Of a DNA stretch of 64,000 nt, positions 7,707-14,997 are shown in pieces (the stretch's first letter is position 1; the number at the start of each line of letters is the position of its first letter). This DNA is from Nevskia sp035651715 (GTDB lineage Bacteria > Pseudomonadota > Gammaproteobacteria > Nevskiales > Nevskiaceae): NCBI GenBank assembly GCA_035651715.1, contig DASRFD010000054.1, forward strand, positions 1 through 64,000, in the 5' to 3' direction. Below the pieces are notes generated by a model. That model was not told the DNA's origin. It did not search any database and was given only the letters and a program-made list of their open reading frames with translations. The position numbers and the translations under genes are program-made.

Positions 7707-8327
7707 ATGAAGAAGTTCGCAATACTCGCCGCCGCGGCCGCACTGTGCGGCGCTTCGCACTCCGCTTCCGCCGCGCCGCTGCTCGGGCTGCCGCTCACCA
7801 GCCTGCCGGTGGTCGGATCGCTGAATCTGGGCAGCCTGCCGCTGCTCGGCAATGGCCTGAGCCTCAACGGCCTGCCGGTCGTCGGCGGCGTGCTCGGCAA
7901 CGGCCTCGGCGGACTGCCGCTGCTTGGCGGCGGCCTGAGCCTCGGCAGCCTGCCGGTGCTGGGCAGCCTCAACCTCGGCGGCCTGCCGCTGCTCGGCGGC
8001 GGGCTCAATCTGGGCAGCCTGCCCGTGCTCGGCGGCGGGCTCAATCTCGGCGGTTCGGGCGGCCTGAGCATCGTCGGCTCGCTGGTGCCGACGGCGCTGA
8101 ACACCGCCCTGCCGGTGGTGAACCAGGTTACGCCGGTGCTCACCTCGCTGAACCTGCCGGTGGGCACCGTGGTGCCGCAGGTGCTGACCATCGCCCTGCC
8201 GCTGGTGGGCGACGCGGCTCCGGTGCTGAGCTCGCTGAACCTGCCAGTGGGGACCGTGGTGCCGCAGGTGGTGAACATCGCCCTGCCGGTCGTCACTGAA
8301 GTCGTGCCGGTGGTGACGGGCCTGTAA
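7707..8327 (+). CDS. Secreted Leu/Gly-rich tandem-repeat protein
   Basis: The protein has 206 residues. ATG 7707 follows AGGGAGG by 5 nt, and the first 23 residues (MKKFAILAAAAALCGA...SASA) form a Sec signal peptide. The mature protein is built from short repeats of about 11-13 residues with the pattern GGLPLLGGGLNLGSLPVLG (about residues 25-125). Two longer repeats of about 31 residues follow, around LSSLNLPVGTVVPQV. There is no cysteine after the signal peptide and very little charge. Alternating Leu/Gly with regular Ser/Asn suggests a solenoid or amyloid-like fibre, but no family was recognised. Leader B controls it. Matrix, adhesin or surface-coat function is inference only. Confidence 0.8.
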   Translation: MKKFAILAAAAALCGASHSASAAPLLGLPLTSLPVVGSLNLGSLPLLGNGLSLNGLPVVGGVLGNGLGGLPLLGGGLSLGSLPVLGSLNLGGLPLLGGGLNLGSLPVLGGGLNLGGSGGLSIVGSLVPTALNTALPVVNQVTPVLTSLNLPVGTVVPQVLTIALPLVGDAAPVLSSLNLPVGTVVPQVVNIALPVVTEVVPVVTGL

Positions 8328-8336
8328 AGCGGCCTC

Positions 8337-8373
8337 GCGCATCCGCGGGCCGGGTCCCGGCCCGTGGATGCGC
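8337..8373. terminator. Convergent-gene hairpin
   Basis: A hairpin of about 17 bp (GCGCATCC... paired with ...GGATGCGC) lies between the converging repeat-protein and TpsB-like genes. It lacks a T-tract, so terminator function is only likely. Confidence 0.5.
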
Positions 8374-8393
8374 CTGCCAGTGGCACCAGCTAG

Positions 8394-10076
8394 CTAGTAC
8401 TTGGCGGCCAGCTGGAAGAACACGTACTTGGTGGCCAGGCCGTCCGGGCTGTTCTGCGCGCCGCGGCTGTAGAACGACTGCGCCAGCGACAGGCTGCCGC
8501 CCAGCCAGGAGTTGAAGCGCAGGTCGGTGGCGGCGCCGGCATCGGCCACCGTGACGCGGCCGTCGACCGCGCCCAGGGCGCCGGCCTCCAGCCTGGTGGA
8601 GCCGTACTCGACAAAGCCGCGCGGGCGGATGCCGTAACGCTCGGTCCATGAATCGGCGTAACCCTTCCATTCCGCTCCCAGGCGCAGGCTTTCGCCGTGG
8701 TCGCCGATGCCGCTGCCCGCCTCATACGCGTGCAGGCTGGCCGGGCCGCCGATGACGAACTTCTCCTGTTGCGGCAGCACGTTGTTGGAAAGCTGGAAGC
8801 TGCCGTCGGCCAGCGCGGTCCAGCGCGCAGTCAGTGCATAGCGCAAGTTGAACGAAGGCTGCAGCAGGAAGTAGTCGAGGCTGGCGCCGCTTCCCCCGGC
8901 GTGGTGCCGTCCCAGTCCCTTGCGCAGCAGCAGGCCCGCCTGCAGCTCGTTCTGCCGTTCGCCCTGCTGGCTGCGGCCGACATAGCTCAGGCCCAGCTCG
9001 GCCGAGTTGTACAGCTCGGACAGCACCTCGCCGCCGGGCGCCGCGACCAGCGGGCAATTGACCAGGCCCAGCAGCTCGAGCAGCCCGCCCAGCACATTGC
9101 AGTTGACGGTCTGCGCCGGCGTATCGGCTGCCTCGTGCTCGCGCAGCACGCGTGCCTGCAGGTTGAAGCGCTGCCGGAAGTCCGAATAGACGGGGTAGAG
9201 CCAGGCGGCGCTGCCGGATTCGAGGGTCCCGTTGAAGCGGATGCCCTGCACCTGCTGACTGAAGTCGGCGTAGCGCCCCTGCAGCGCGAACACGCCGAAC
9301 CGCGTCACCCGCGACCAGCCCCCGTCGCCCTCGTGGTAAGGCTCGGAGCGCGCGCCGCCGAGGCCGAGGAACCGCACGCTGCCGGCGCCGGTCAGGGTGA
9401 GCTCGTCGCCGGTCGAGAACGCCTGGCGCAGGCCGGCCTGCGCCAGGTAGGGACCGGCGTAGCGGTTGCCGTAGTTGCTGAAACTGCCCAGCACCGCGGT
9501 CTGCCGGGCGCCCGGGGCCGGCTGCCCCAGGTCCAGGCGCACCTCGTCGCCGCCCAGCGGCGTGAACACGGCCTGGTAGCGCTCCCCGGCGCGCTCGGTC
9601 AGGCCGTCGGCGAGGACGCGGTCGCTTTCCAGCGCCGTGTCGGTCAACGGTCCCTTGCCGCCGGCGAGGTCGGCGAAATACCGCTGCAAGGCCGGCGGAG
9701 CCTGGACTTCGCGCACCCGTCCCGGCAACACCCGCACGTAGATGTCGTAGCCGGCCCCGTCGTTGACCGCGGCATAGCTGACCAGGCTGGCCGGGTAGCC
9801 GGAGCTGTACTGCACGTAACCGATGGCGCGGATCGCCTCGGACAGGTTCGCCGCCGCCGCCACCGCCTGGCGCAGGCGCTCGGCCGGCGCCAGGTGGCTG
9901 CCGAATACGTGCAGGTGGGCGCCCTGGTAGTCGATGCTCAGCGCGGGCTGCGCCAGCCACTGCTGGCGCAGCTCCAGCGGCGAGCCTTCCTGCGGATCGA
10001 TCGGCGGCGGCAGGGCGATGGCCATAAGTCTTGATTTGGTGAGAGGTGCCGCGAAATCACGCACGCGCCATGCCAC
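8394..10076 (-). CDS. TpsB/FhaC-like outer-membrane beta-barrel protein
   Basis: The protein has about 560 residues from GTG 10076; ATG 10025 (MAIALPPPID) is an alternative. The N-terminal part (about 20-130) resembles POTRA-type domains (LRQAVAAAANLSEAIRAIGYVQYSSGYPASL...). The remainder alternates in the amphipathic way of a 16-strand barrel and ends in an aromatic residue (LAAKY). VIGGPASLHAYEAG is reminiscent of the VRG(Y/F) region of two-partner secretion transporters. Odd points: neither start gives an obvious signal peptide, and no TpsA exoprotein gene is adjacent. It is the last gene of the operon headed by leader C. A TpsB/BamA-superfamily role in secretion or surface assembly is moderately supported; its substrate is unknown, though the neighbouring repeat protein is a candidate. 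Confidence 0.65.
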   Translation of the reverse strand: MAWRVRDFAAPLTKSRLMAIALPPPIDPQEGSPLELRQQWLAQPALSIDYQGAHLHVFGSHLAPAERLRQAVAAAANLSEAIRAIGYVQYSSGYPASLVSYAAVNDGAGYDIYVRVLPGRVREVQAPPALQRYFADLAGGKGPLTDTALESDRVLADGLTERAGERYQAVFTPLGGDEVRLDLGQPAPGARQTAVLGSFSNYGNRYAGPYLAQAGLRQAFSTGDELTLTGAGSVRFLGLGGARSEPYHEGDGGWSRVTRFGVFALQGRYADFSQQVQGIRFNGTLESGSAAWLYPVYSDFRQRFNLQARVLREHEAADTPAQTVNCNVLGGLLELLGLVNCPLVAAPGGEVLSELYNSAELGLSYVGRSQQGERQNELQAGLLLRKGLGRHHAGGSGASLDYFLLQPSFNLRYALTARWTALADGSFQLSNNVLPQQEKFVIGGPASLHAYEAGSGIGDHGESLRLGAEWKGYADSWTERYGIRPRGFVEYGSTRLEAGALGAVDGRVTVADAGAATDLRFNSWLGGSLSLAQSFYSRGAQNSPDGLATKYVFFQLAAKY

Positions 10077-10099
10077 TTATTGCGGCGGCGGCCGCAGGC

Positions 10100-11110
10100 T
10101 CAGTCCACCACCTCGACGCGCTGCCCCGCCTCCGGCCGCAGGCGCGCCGCCAGCGCGCCGGTCGCCCGCAGCGTGCCGTCCTCGTCCATCGCCAGCACCT
10201 GGCGCAGGCCGAGCCTTCGCGCCAGCGCCGGCCAGCCCTCGGGCCCGGCGACGAACAGCGCCGCGCCGCCGCCGTCGGCCAGGGTGCCGTCGCGGTCGAC
10301 CACGCTGAGCGAGCGCAGGCCCCGCGCCGGCCAGCCGCTGCCGGGATGGAGCAGGTGCGAGTAGCGCCGCCCCTCATGCTCGAAGCTGCGCTGGTCGTCG
10401 CCATGGGTCACGACGGACTCGTCGGCAGTGCCCAGGGTGGCCAGGATCTCGCCCGGCCGGAGCGGGTCGCGGATGCCGACCTGCCACAACCGGTCGCCGC
10501 GGCTGCCGCGCGTGGCGACATTGCCGCCGGCGTTGACCATTGCGTCGCGGAAGCCGCGGTGCGCCAACCACTCCAGCGCCAGGTCGGCGATGTAGCCCTT
10601 GCCGATGGCGCCGAGGTCCCAGGCGACGCCCGGCGCCGGGCCGTAATAGCGGCTGCCGTCGAAGGCCGGCGCGGCGCGCAGGGCCGCCATGCCCGCTTCG
10701 AGCTCCGCTGCCGGCGGCGGACTGCTGCGCAGGCGGGCGGCCTCGTCGAAACCCCACAAGCGGACCAGGTTGCCGAAGCGCGGCTCGAACAGGCCGCCGC
10801 TGCTCCGGTGGATCGCCCAGGCGCGCTCGAACAGCGGATGCAGCACTTCCGGCACGACCGCGACGCCGCCCTGTTGCAGCCGCCGGTTGAACTGCGCCAG
10901 GGCTCCGCTGCCCCAGGCCCAGCCTTCGCGGCCGAACTCGACCAGCAGCTTCCTCACCTCGGCCACGCCGCGCAGGGCTTCGGCACGCCGCGGCTCGCTG
11001 CCGATGGCGACGGTGACCAGCACCGCCGTGCCCATCGCCAGGAATTGCCGCTCCAGCAGCAATGGCGCGGCGCGAGCGGCCGCGGGCCGGATCGCGGCCT
11101 CAGGCGCCAC
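10100..11110 (-). CDS. apbE: ApbE-family FAD:protein FMN transferase
   Basis: The protein has 336 residues. ApbE motifs are present in order: LFEPRFGNLVRLWGF, DLGAIGKGYIADLA and MVNAGGNV, then YSHLLHPGSG where most members have HxxDPxTG. The usual metal-binding Asp is therefore His here. ApbE enzymes attach FMN through a phosphoester bond to Thr/Ser of extracytoplasmic proteins; the likely client is the FMN-binding protein two genes upstream. No convincing signal peptide or lipobox precedes the catalytic core, which is unusual for a periplasmic enzyme. The start overlaps the end of the PepSY gene by 11 nt, indicating coupling. Confidence 0.85.
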   Translation of the reverse strand: MAPEAAIRPAAARAAPLLLERQFLAMGTAVLVTVAIGSEPRRAEALRGVAEVRKLLVEFGREGWAWGSGALAQFNRRLQQGGVAVVPEVLHPLFERAWAIHRSSGGLFEPRFGNLVRLWGFDEAARLRSSPPPAAELEAGMAALRAAPAFDGSRYYGPAPGVAWDLGAIGKGYIADLALEWLAHRGFRDAMVNAGGNVATRGSRGDRLWQVGIRDPLRPGEILATLGTADESVVTHGDDQRSFEHEGRRYSHLLHPGSGWPARGLRSLSVVDRDGTLADGGGAALFVAGPEGWPALARRLGLRQVLAMDEDGTLRATGALAARLRPEAGQRVEVVD

Positions 11111-12065
11111 TGGGGGGTTTCTGCATCGGCGGCTTGCGGGCCGGCGGGGACTTGGCCCCGGCCGTCAGGCGCGCTGCGGCCTGGTTCTTCTTCCGCGCGT
11201 TGTTGGTGCGCCACATCATCCACACGCCGCTGGTGGCGAGCAGCAGGGCGGCCAGGCCGACGAGATCGATCACATAAGTGCCGGAACGGCCGAACAGGCG
11301 TCCGCTGTGCACGTCCACCAGCAGCTGCTGCACCGACACGCTGGGGCGCGAATACGGCAGCAGCGCGTCGCGCACGCCTTGCGGCAGGGGCTGCGGCACC
11401 GACCACTGCACGTCGGTGGCCGGCACCGGCTTCCAGCTCTCGCCCTCGTCCTCGCTCTGGTAGGCGGTGTCGCTGCCCTGGATGGCGAAGCTGCCCGGGT
11501 GGCCCTTGACCAGGCCGATGCGACGGATCGCGGCGATGGGCAGCGGCGGCATGCGCAGTTCGTCGACGCGGCTGCCATCCGGCCGCAGCAGCACCACGCT
11601 GTCGGCCTGGGCGGCGTAGAGCATGACCTTGGCGCTGCCCGGCTCCGGCGCGGCCACCAGGCCCAGCGGCGCATCCAGCGGCTGCGCCAGCGGCTTGCCG
11701 TCGAGCACGCTGGCCTCGCCGGCGATGGCCAGCCAGTGGCCGCCGGCGCCCAGGCCCGATGCGGGCGGCGCCGGGCGCAGGCCGTAGATCGCCATCAACC
11801 AGGGCCAGCCGACGCGCTTGGCGTTGAGGTCCAGGTCCGAGGCCTCGTTGAGGAAGATCCCGGTGACGCCGAGCCAGCCCAGGAAGACGAACGCGAACAG
11901 GCCCGCGCGCTTGTGCCACTCGCGCAGGGTGGCGGTGAGGTTTTTCTTCGCCTGCGGCTGCGCAGCCGCGCGCTCGCGCGCGGTATTGATCACCGCGCGC
12001 GAGCGCCAGGGCCGCAGCGTGTCCGAGAGGCGGCGCTTGGCGGTGGGCGGAGGCGGCTCCGACAT
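11100..12065 (-). CDS. PepSY-associated transmembrane protein
   Basis: The protein has about 321 residues from ATG 12065; GTG 12071 is also in frame. It has an N-terminal helix of PepSY-TM type (LREWHKRAGLFAFVFLGWLGVTGIFL), a large extracytoplasmic domain with an incomplete BNR/WD-like SxDEGESW motif, and a second membrane helix near the C-terminus (YVIDLVGLAALLLATSGVWMMW). A Pro/Lys-rich tail follows. PepSY-TM proteins occur with ApbE and FMN-binding domains in flavin-based transmembrane electron-transfer modules. The histidine before helix 1 could bind haem, but that is speculative. Position between the FMN-binding gene and apbE supports a shared function. Confidence 0.75.
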   Translation of the reverse strand: MSEPPPPTAKRRLSDTLRPWRSRAVINTARERAAAQPQAKKNLTATLREWHKRAGLFAFVFLGWLGVTGIFLNEASDLDLNAKRVGWPWLMAIYGLRPAPPASGLGAGGHWLAIAGEASVLDGKPLAQPLDAPLGLVAAPEPGSAKVMLYAAQADSVVLLRPDGSRVDELRMPPLPIAAIRRIGLVKGHPGSFAIQGSDTAYQSEDEGESWKPVPATDVQWSVPQPLPQGVRDALLPYSRPSVSVQQLLVDVHSGRLFGRSGTYVIDLVGLAALLLATSGVWMMWRTNNARKKNQAAARLTAGAKSPPARKPPMQKPPSGA

Positions 12066-12081
12066 GTTCACCGCGGGCGCT

Positions 12082-12621
12082 CTACGGCGGGGTCAGCGCG
12101 TCGAGGGCGATGGCGGCGCGCGCCATGCGCTGCATCATCCGCACCGACAGCGTGGCACCGGAGATGTTGTCGACCTTGCGGTCGAGCTCGTTGCCGGCGG
12201 CCTTGGCGCCGGCCAGCTGGTTGAGGAAGGAGGCGTCGGCCACCTCTTCGCCATGCGACTCGCGGTAAATCAGCACGCGCGCGATGTCGATGGCGCCGTT
12301 CTTGACGACGAAGGCGGAGGTGGTGAGCTGGTAGCCCTCCTTGCCCTTGTCCTCGATCACCCAGGCGGTCTTGCCGTTGGCCTTCCAGTAGCGCAGGCGC
12401 GCCTGCTGGTAGGGGTGGCCCAAGGCGGCGCTGACCTGCGACTGTGCGGCCGCGTCCAGTTCCAGGAACCTGGGCGCCGGCACCGTGGCGCCGAAGGTCT
12501 CGGCCAGGAACTGGTCCTGGGTCTCGTGTACCGAATCGATGGCGGCGGCTTCGCCGGCGGCACCGAGCCCCAGCAGCAGGACCGGGACCGCAAGGCTGTT
12601 GTGCATTGGGGAAGGTTTCAT
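12082..12621 (-). CDS. Periplasmic FMN-binding (NqrC/RnfG-like) domain protein
   Basis: The protein has 179 residues from ATG 12621; ATG 12606 is an alternative. A Sec signal peptide (LAVPVLLLGLGAAGEAAA) precedes one FMN-binding domain. The flavinylation motif is DNISGATLS near the C-terminus, whose Thr should carry FMN through a phosphoester bond as in NqrC/RnfG. The protein is soluble or loosely attached in the periplasm, with no C-terminal anchor. It lies between a lipoprotein globin and a PepSY membrane protein in an operon that also encodes the modifying enzyme ApbE, so it is probably an electron carrier. Confidence 0.87.
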   Translation of the reverse strand: MKPSPMHNSLAVPVLLLGLGAAGEAAAIDSVHETQDQFLAETFGATVPAPRFLELDAAAQSQVSAALGHPYQQARLRYWKANGKTAWVIEDKGKEGYQLTTSAFVVKNGAIDIARVLIYRESHGEEVADASFLNQLAGAKAAGNELDRKVDNISGATLSVRMMQRMARAAIALDALTPP

Positions 12622-12727
12622 TTCTTTATGTGTGCTTGCGTGTGTGGCTTTGCGGCGCCCCGCCGGGCGTTGCCGCCAGGCGGGGTTCCGCGTGCTGCTC
12701 GGATTGGCGCCACCTGGGCGCCGCCCG

Positions 12728-13225
12728 CTACTTCGTGACAATGACGCGTTCGAACGGAGCCAGCGCGGCGATCAGCTGGTTGCAGACGTGGTACGGCGTG
12801 CGGGCCGCATCGCAGGCCAGGTAGGCATCTTCCACCACCGCGTTGAACTGGGTCAGGGTCAGGCCGAGTTCGGCGTGCGCCGCGCTCATGCTCGCACCCG
12901 AGTAGTGCGCGGGCCCGCCCAGCACCATGTTCTCCAGCTCCTTGTTCAGCGCCATCTGGCGCTGGACGTGGCCGTGGGTCAGGAAGACCTGGTTGATGCG
13001 ATTGTCGGCCAGGATGTAGTAGAAGAGGTCGTCCACCCACACGTCGATGCCGGCCTGTCCGCCGAACTTCTCCAGCGAGTCGCCGGGGATGCCGATCACC
13101 GCCGGGGTCTTGCCCTCGGTGCGGTTGGCCACCGGGTCGCCGCTGGCGCAGCCGCCGCTGATGGCCGCGGCCGCCAGCGATGCAGCGAGGACCATGGGCT
13201 TGATGCCGAAACTATAGGCTTTCAT
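12728..13225 (-). CDS. Lipoprotein group-1 truncated globin
   Basis: The protein has 165 residues. ATG 13225 is preceded by AAGGAGA at good spacing. Residues 1-32 form a lipoprotein signal with lipobox ISGGC. The rest matches truncated haemoglobins: LEKFGGQAGIDVWVDDLFYYILAD, a GGPAHYSGASM segment and the proximal-His region MSAAHAELGLTLTQFNAVVEDAY. Truncated globins are normally cytoplasmic, so an exported lipid-anchored globin is notable. By family knowledge it could bind O2, NO or other small ligands, or relay electrons. It is second in the leader C operon, 30 nt after the DUF3034 gene, with an NO-sensor gene nearby. Confidence 0.87.
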   Translation of the reverse strand: MKAYSFGIKPMVLAASLAAAAISGGCASGDPVANRTEGKTPAVIGIPGDSLEKFGGQAGIDVWVDDLFYYILADNRINQVFLTHGHVQRQMALNKELENMVLGGPAHYSGASMSAAHAELGLTLTQFNAVVEDAYLACDAARTPYHVCNQLIAALAPFERVIVTK

Positions 13226-13255
13226 GAATATCTCCTTGGGCACTGGACGCGGTGA

Positions 13256-14296
13256 TCAGAAGCTGGCCGCGACCGAGAGGTAAAACCCGATCTGGTTCGG
13301 CGTGAAGGTGATGTTGCCGAAGTCGAGCATGGCAGCGGTGAAGGACAGGTTCTTGGCCGGGGCGTAGGCCGCGAAAATGTCCTTCCAGTCGCTTTCATGC
13401 TGCTGCGTCAGGGCCGCACCGGCGCCGCACAGGCCCAGCGCGCACAGCGCGTTGTTGACGCCGCCCAGCTGGCTCACCGTCAGGCCGCCGAGGTTGTCGC
13501 CGTGCTGCTGGTACTCGCCGCCGATGGCGATGTTCTTCGCCAGCAGGTAGGCGATCGAGCCCTCGAAGCGCACCTTGCGGTGGTTGCCGTCCGGGCCGCC
13601 GAAACCGGTCAGGCCGATTTCGTTGGCGCTGGTGTAGCGGGCGGTGACGTCGATCGCCGTGCTGATCGGGAAGAAGATCTTGGTCGCGGCCACATAGGCT
13701 TCGAAGTCCTTGTTCTTCGCCGCGCCCAGGGTCTGCAGCAGGGCCTTGTTGTGGTTGATCTTGTAGAAGGCGCCGACGGCCACCTGCGGAACCCAGGTGT
13801 CGGAATCGTAGATCGCCTCGCCGAACACGCGCAGCTTGGCGCCGAAGGTCGTCATCTTGATGGTGGTGTTCCAGGGCTCGACGCCGCCGACCGTGCTGGA
13901 GGTGCTGTTGCCGGACAGCACGCTGTTGGCCAGGCCGACGGTATCGAACGTGCTGCCGGTCGGCAGGTTGGCGAAGGCGGCCGACAGTTCCAGGCGGTCG
14001 TAGAAGCCGACCGCCACGCCGGGAATCAGGGCGCTGTAGTTCGGCAGCGAGACATAAGTGAAGTGCACGTTGCCGTTGATGCCGTCACGCGTTTCATTGC
14101 CGGCGATCACCGCCCACGGCACCGCACCGCCGCCTGCTGCGCCATCAGCCATGCTGACGCCTTCAGTCAGGAAGACCTTGCCGTCGTTGTAGTCGAACCA
14201 CCCGGCATGAGCCGTTCCCCCGAGACACGACGCAGCCAACATCAGGGCTGCCGCGTACCCCTTGAACGACTGCTTGCTCCCTCTTGACCCTTTCAT
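13256..14296 (-). CDS. DUF3034-family outer-membrane beta-barrel protein
   Basis: The protein has 346 residues. ATG 14296 follows AAGGAG. A signal peptide ends near GGTAHA-GW. The mature region resembles DUF3034 proteins (WFDYNDGKVFLTEGV...; VGFYDRLELSAAF), with alternating strands and a terminal Phe (SVAASF) typical of outer-membrane barrels. The function of the family is unknown. It is the first gene of a six-gene minus-strand operon (globin, FMN-binding, PepSY, ApbE, TpsB-like), so it may be the outer-membrane channel or anchor for that redox chain. Expression passes through leader C, about 60 nt upstream. Confidence 0.83.
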   Translation of the reverse strand: MKGSRGSKQSFKGYAAALMLAASCLGGTAHAGWFDYNDGKVFLTEGVSMADGAAGGGAVPWAVIAGNETRDGINGNVHFTYVSLPNYSALIPGVAVGFYDRLELSAAFANLPTGSTFDTVGLANSVLSGNSTSSTVGGVEPWNTTIKMTTFGAKLRVFGEAIYDSDTWVPQVAVGAFYKINHNKALLQTLGAAKNKDFEAYVAATKIFFPISTAIDVTARYTSANEIGLTGFGGPDGNHRKVRFEGSIAYLLAKNIAIGGEYQQHGDNLGGLTVSQLGGVNNALCALGLCGAGAALTQQHESDWKDIFAAYAPAKNLSFTAAMLDFGNITFTPNQIGFYLSVAASF

Positions 14297-14356
14297 TCCT
14301 GAGCTCCTTGAGTATGTAAGCAACGAAAGCCGCGTTGGCGCGGATTCCGCGAAGGC

Positions 14357-14471
14357 AAAAAAAAACGTCCACGTCGCCGGCTGCAATGCCGAAAACGTGG
14401 ACGTCGCTGTCCGCAGGATCAGGCGCCTTTGCCCAATCCACCCGTAACTGTGCGCGGTTGAAGACGCACTG
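14357..14471 (-). promoter_or_regulatory. ANTAR-type tandem hexaloop leader with attenuator (unit C)
   Basis: On the minus strand, P1 is 14439-14416: a 9-bp stem (GGATTGGGC/GCCTGATCC, two G-U pairs) with loop AAAGGC. P2 is 14412-14399: GGAC/GTCC with loop AGCGAC. Both loops have A1 and G4. The terminator pairs 14404-14395 with 14374-14365 and is followed by nine T residues (14365-14357). Its 5' arm overlaps P2. Confidence 0.92.
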
Positions 14472-14482
14472 AAATCAACTTC

Positions 14483-14497
14483 GCAATCACCGTGCCA
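14483..14497 (-). promoter_or_regulatory. Sigma-54 promoter (unit C, redox operon)
   Basis: The minus strand reads TGGCACGGTGATTGC, the closest of the six to the RpoN consensus. The predicted start is about 14471. Confidence 0.9.
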
Positions 14498-14861
14498 GAA
14501 TCCGCCGCGCCGCTGTAACCGCCTGAGCGGTCCCTCGATTTCCGCGCCGCTGTGCGCCGCCGCCATCCCCGTGCGGTGCCAGCGGAAGCGGCGGGAATTT
14601 CACCGCGCCGATGCTGCGATTGCCGTAATTAAAGTAGCAACCACCATGCCAGGTTTCGATCCGGCGAGGCCGCGCCCAGGCCCCACTCCTTATATATGCG
14701 GGCACAGGTGCGTGCGGGTGCCTGCGCGGCGGAAGCGGCCTCGTCAAGCCCGTGGCGTCACCCGGCCCCGACCGCAGCGAACCAAATTGGGGCAGGCGCC
14801 GCTCCTCCATGACGGGCGCTTTGCCCTCCATGCGGCCACGACCCTGGGGCTGGCCGCAATG
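14498..14861. other. Divergent intergenic region between two sigma-54 promoters
   Basis: This stretch of about 360 bp separates the divergent promoters C and D and shows no credible ORF. Its length and position suit an upstream activator site shared by both promoters. Several GGTGC/GCAC half-sites occur around 14700, but none has canonical NtrC spacing, so no activator site is claimed. Confidence 0.4.
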
Positions 14862-14876
14862 TGGCACATGACTTGC
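14862..14876 (+). promoter_or_regulatory. Sigma-54 promoter (unit D, small membrane protein)
   Basis: TGGCACATGACTTGC matches RpoN -24/-12. The predicted start is about 14888. Confidence 0.88.
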
Positions 14877-14887
14877 TAAATTCCACC

Positions 14888-14972
14888 GCAAGAAGGCGTC
14901 CATTGCGGGACGCTTCGAAGGACAACGACGTCCACGTTACCGGCATGGCGGCCGGCGGCGTGGACGTTTTTT
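14888..14972 (+). promoter_or_regulatory. ANTAR-type tandem hexaloop leader with attenuator (unit D)
   Basis: P1 is 14896-14913: GCGTCC/GGACGC with loop ATTGCG, extendable with one bulge. P2 is 14920-14933: GGAC/GTCC with loop AACGAC. Both loops have A1 and G4. The terminator arms are 14928-14936 and 14959-14967, followed by six T residues. The 5' arm overlaps P2. Confidence 0.9.
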
Positions 14973-14997
14973 GTTTTGGCTGGCCAGGAGCGTGAAA

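Noticed and set aside
14690..14730. NtrC-type enhancer site
   Set aside because: GCAC and GGTGC half-sites are present but their spacing does not match the NtrC consensus.
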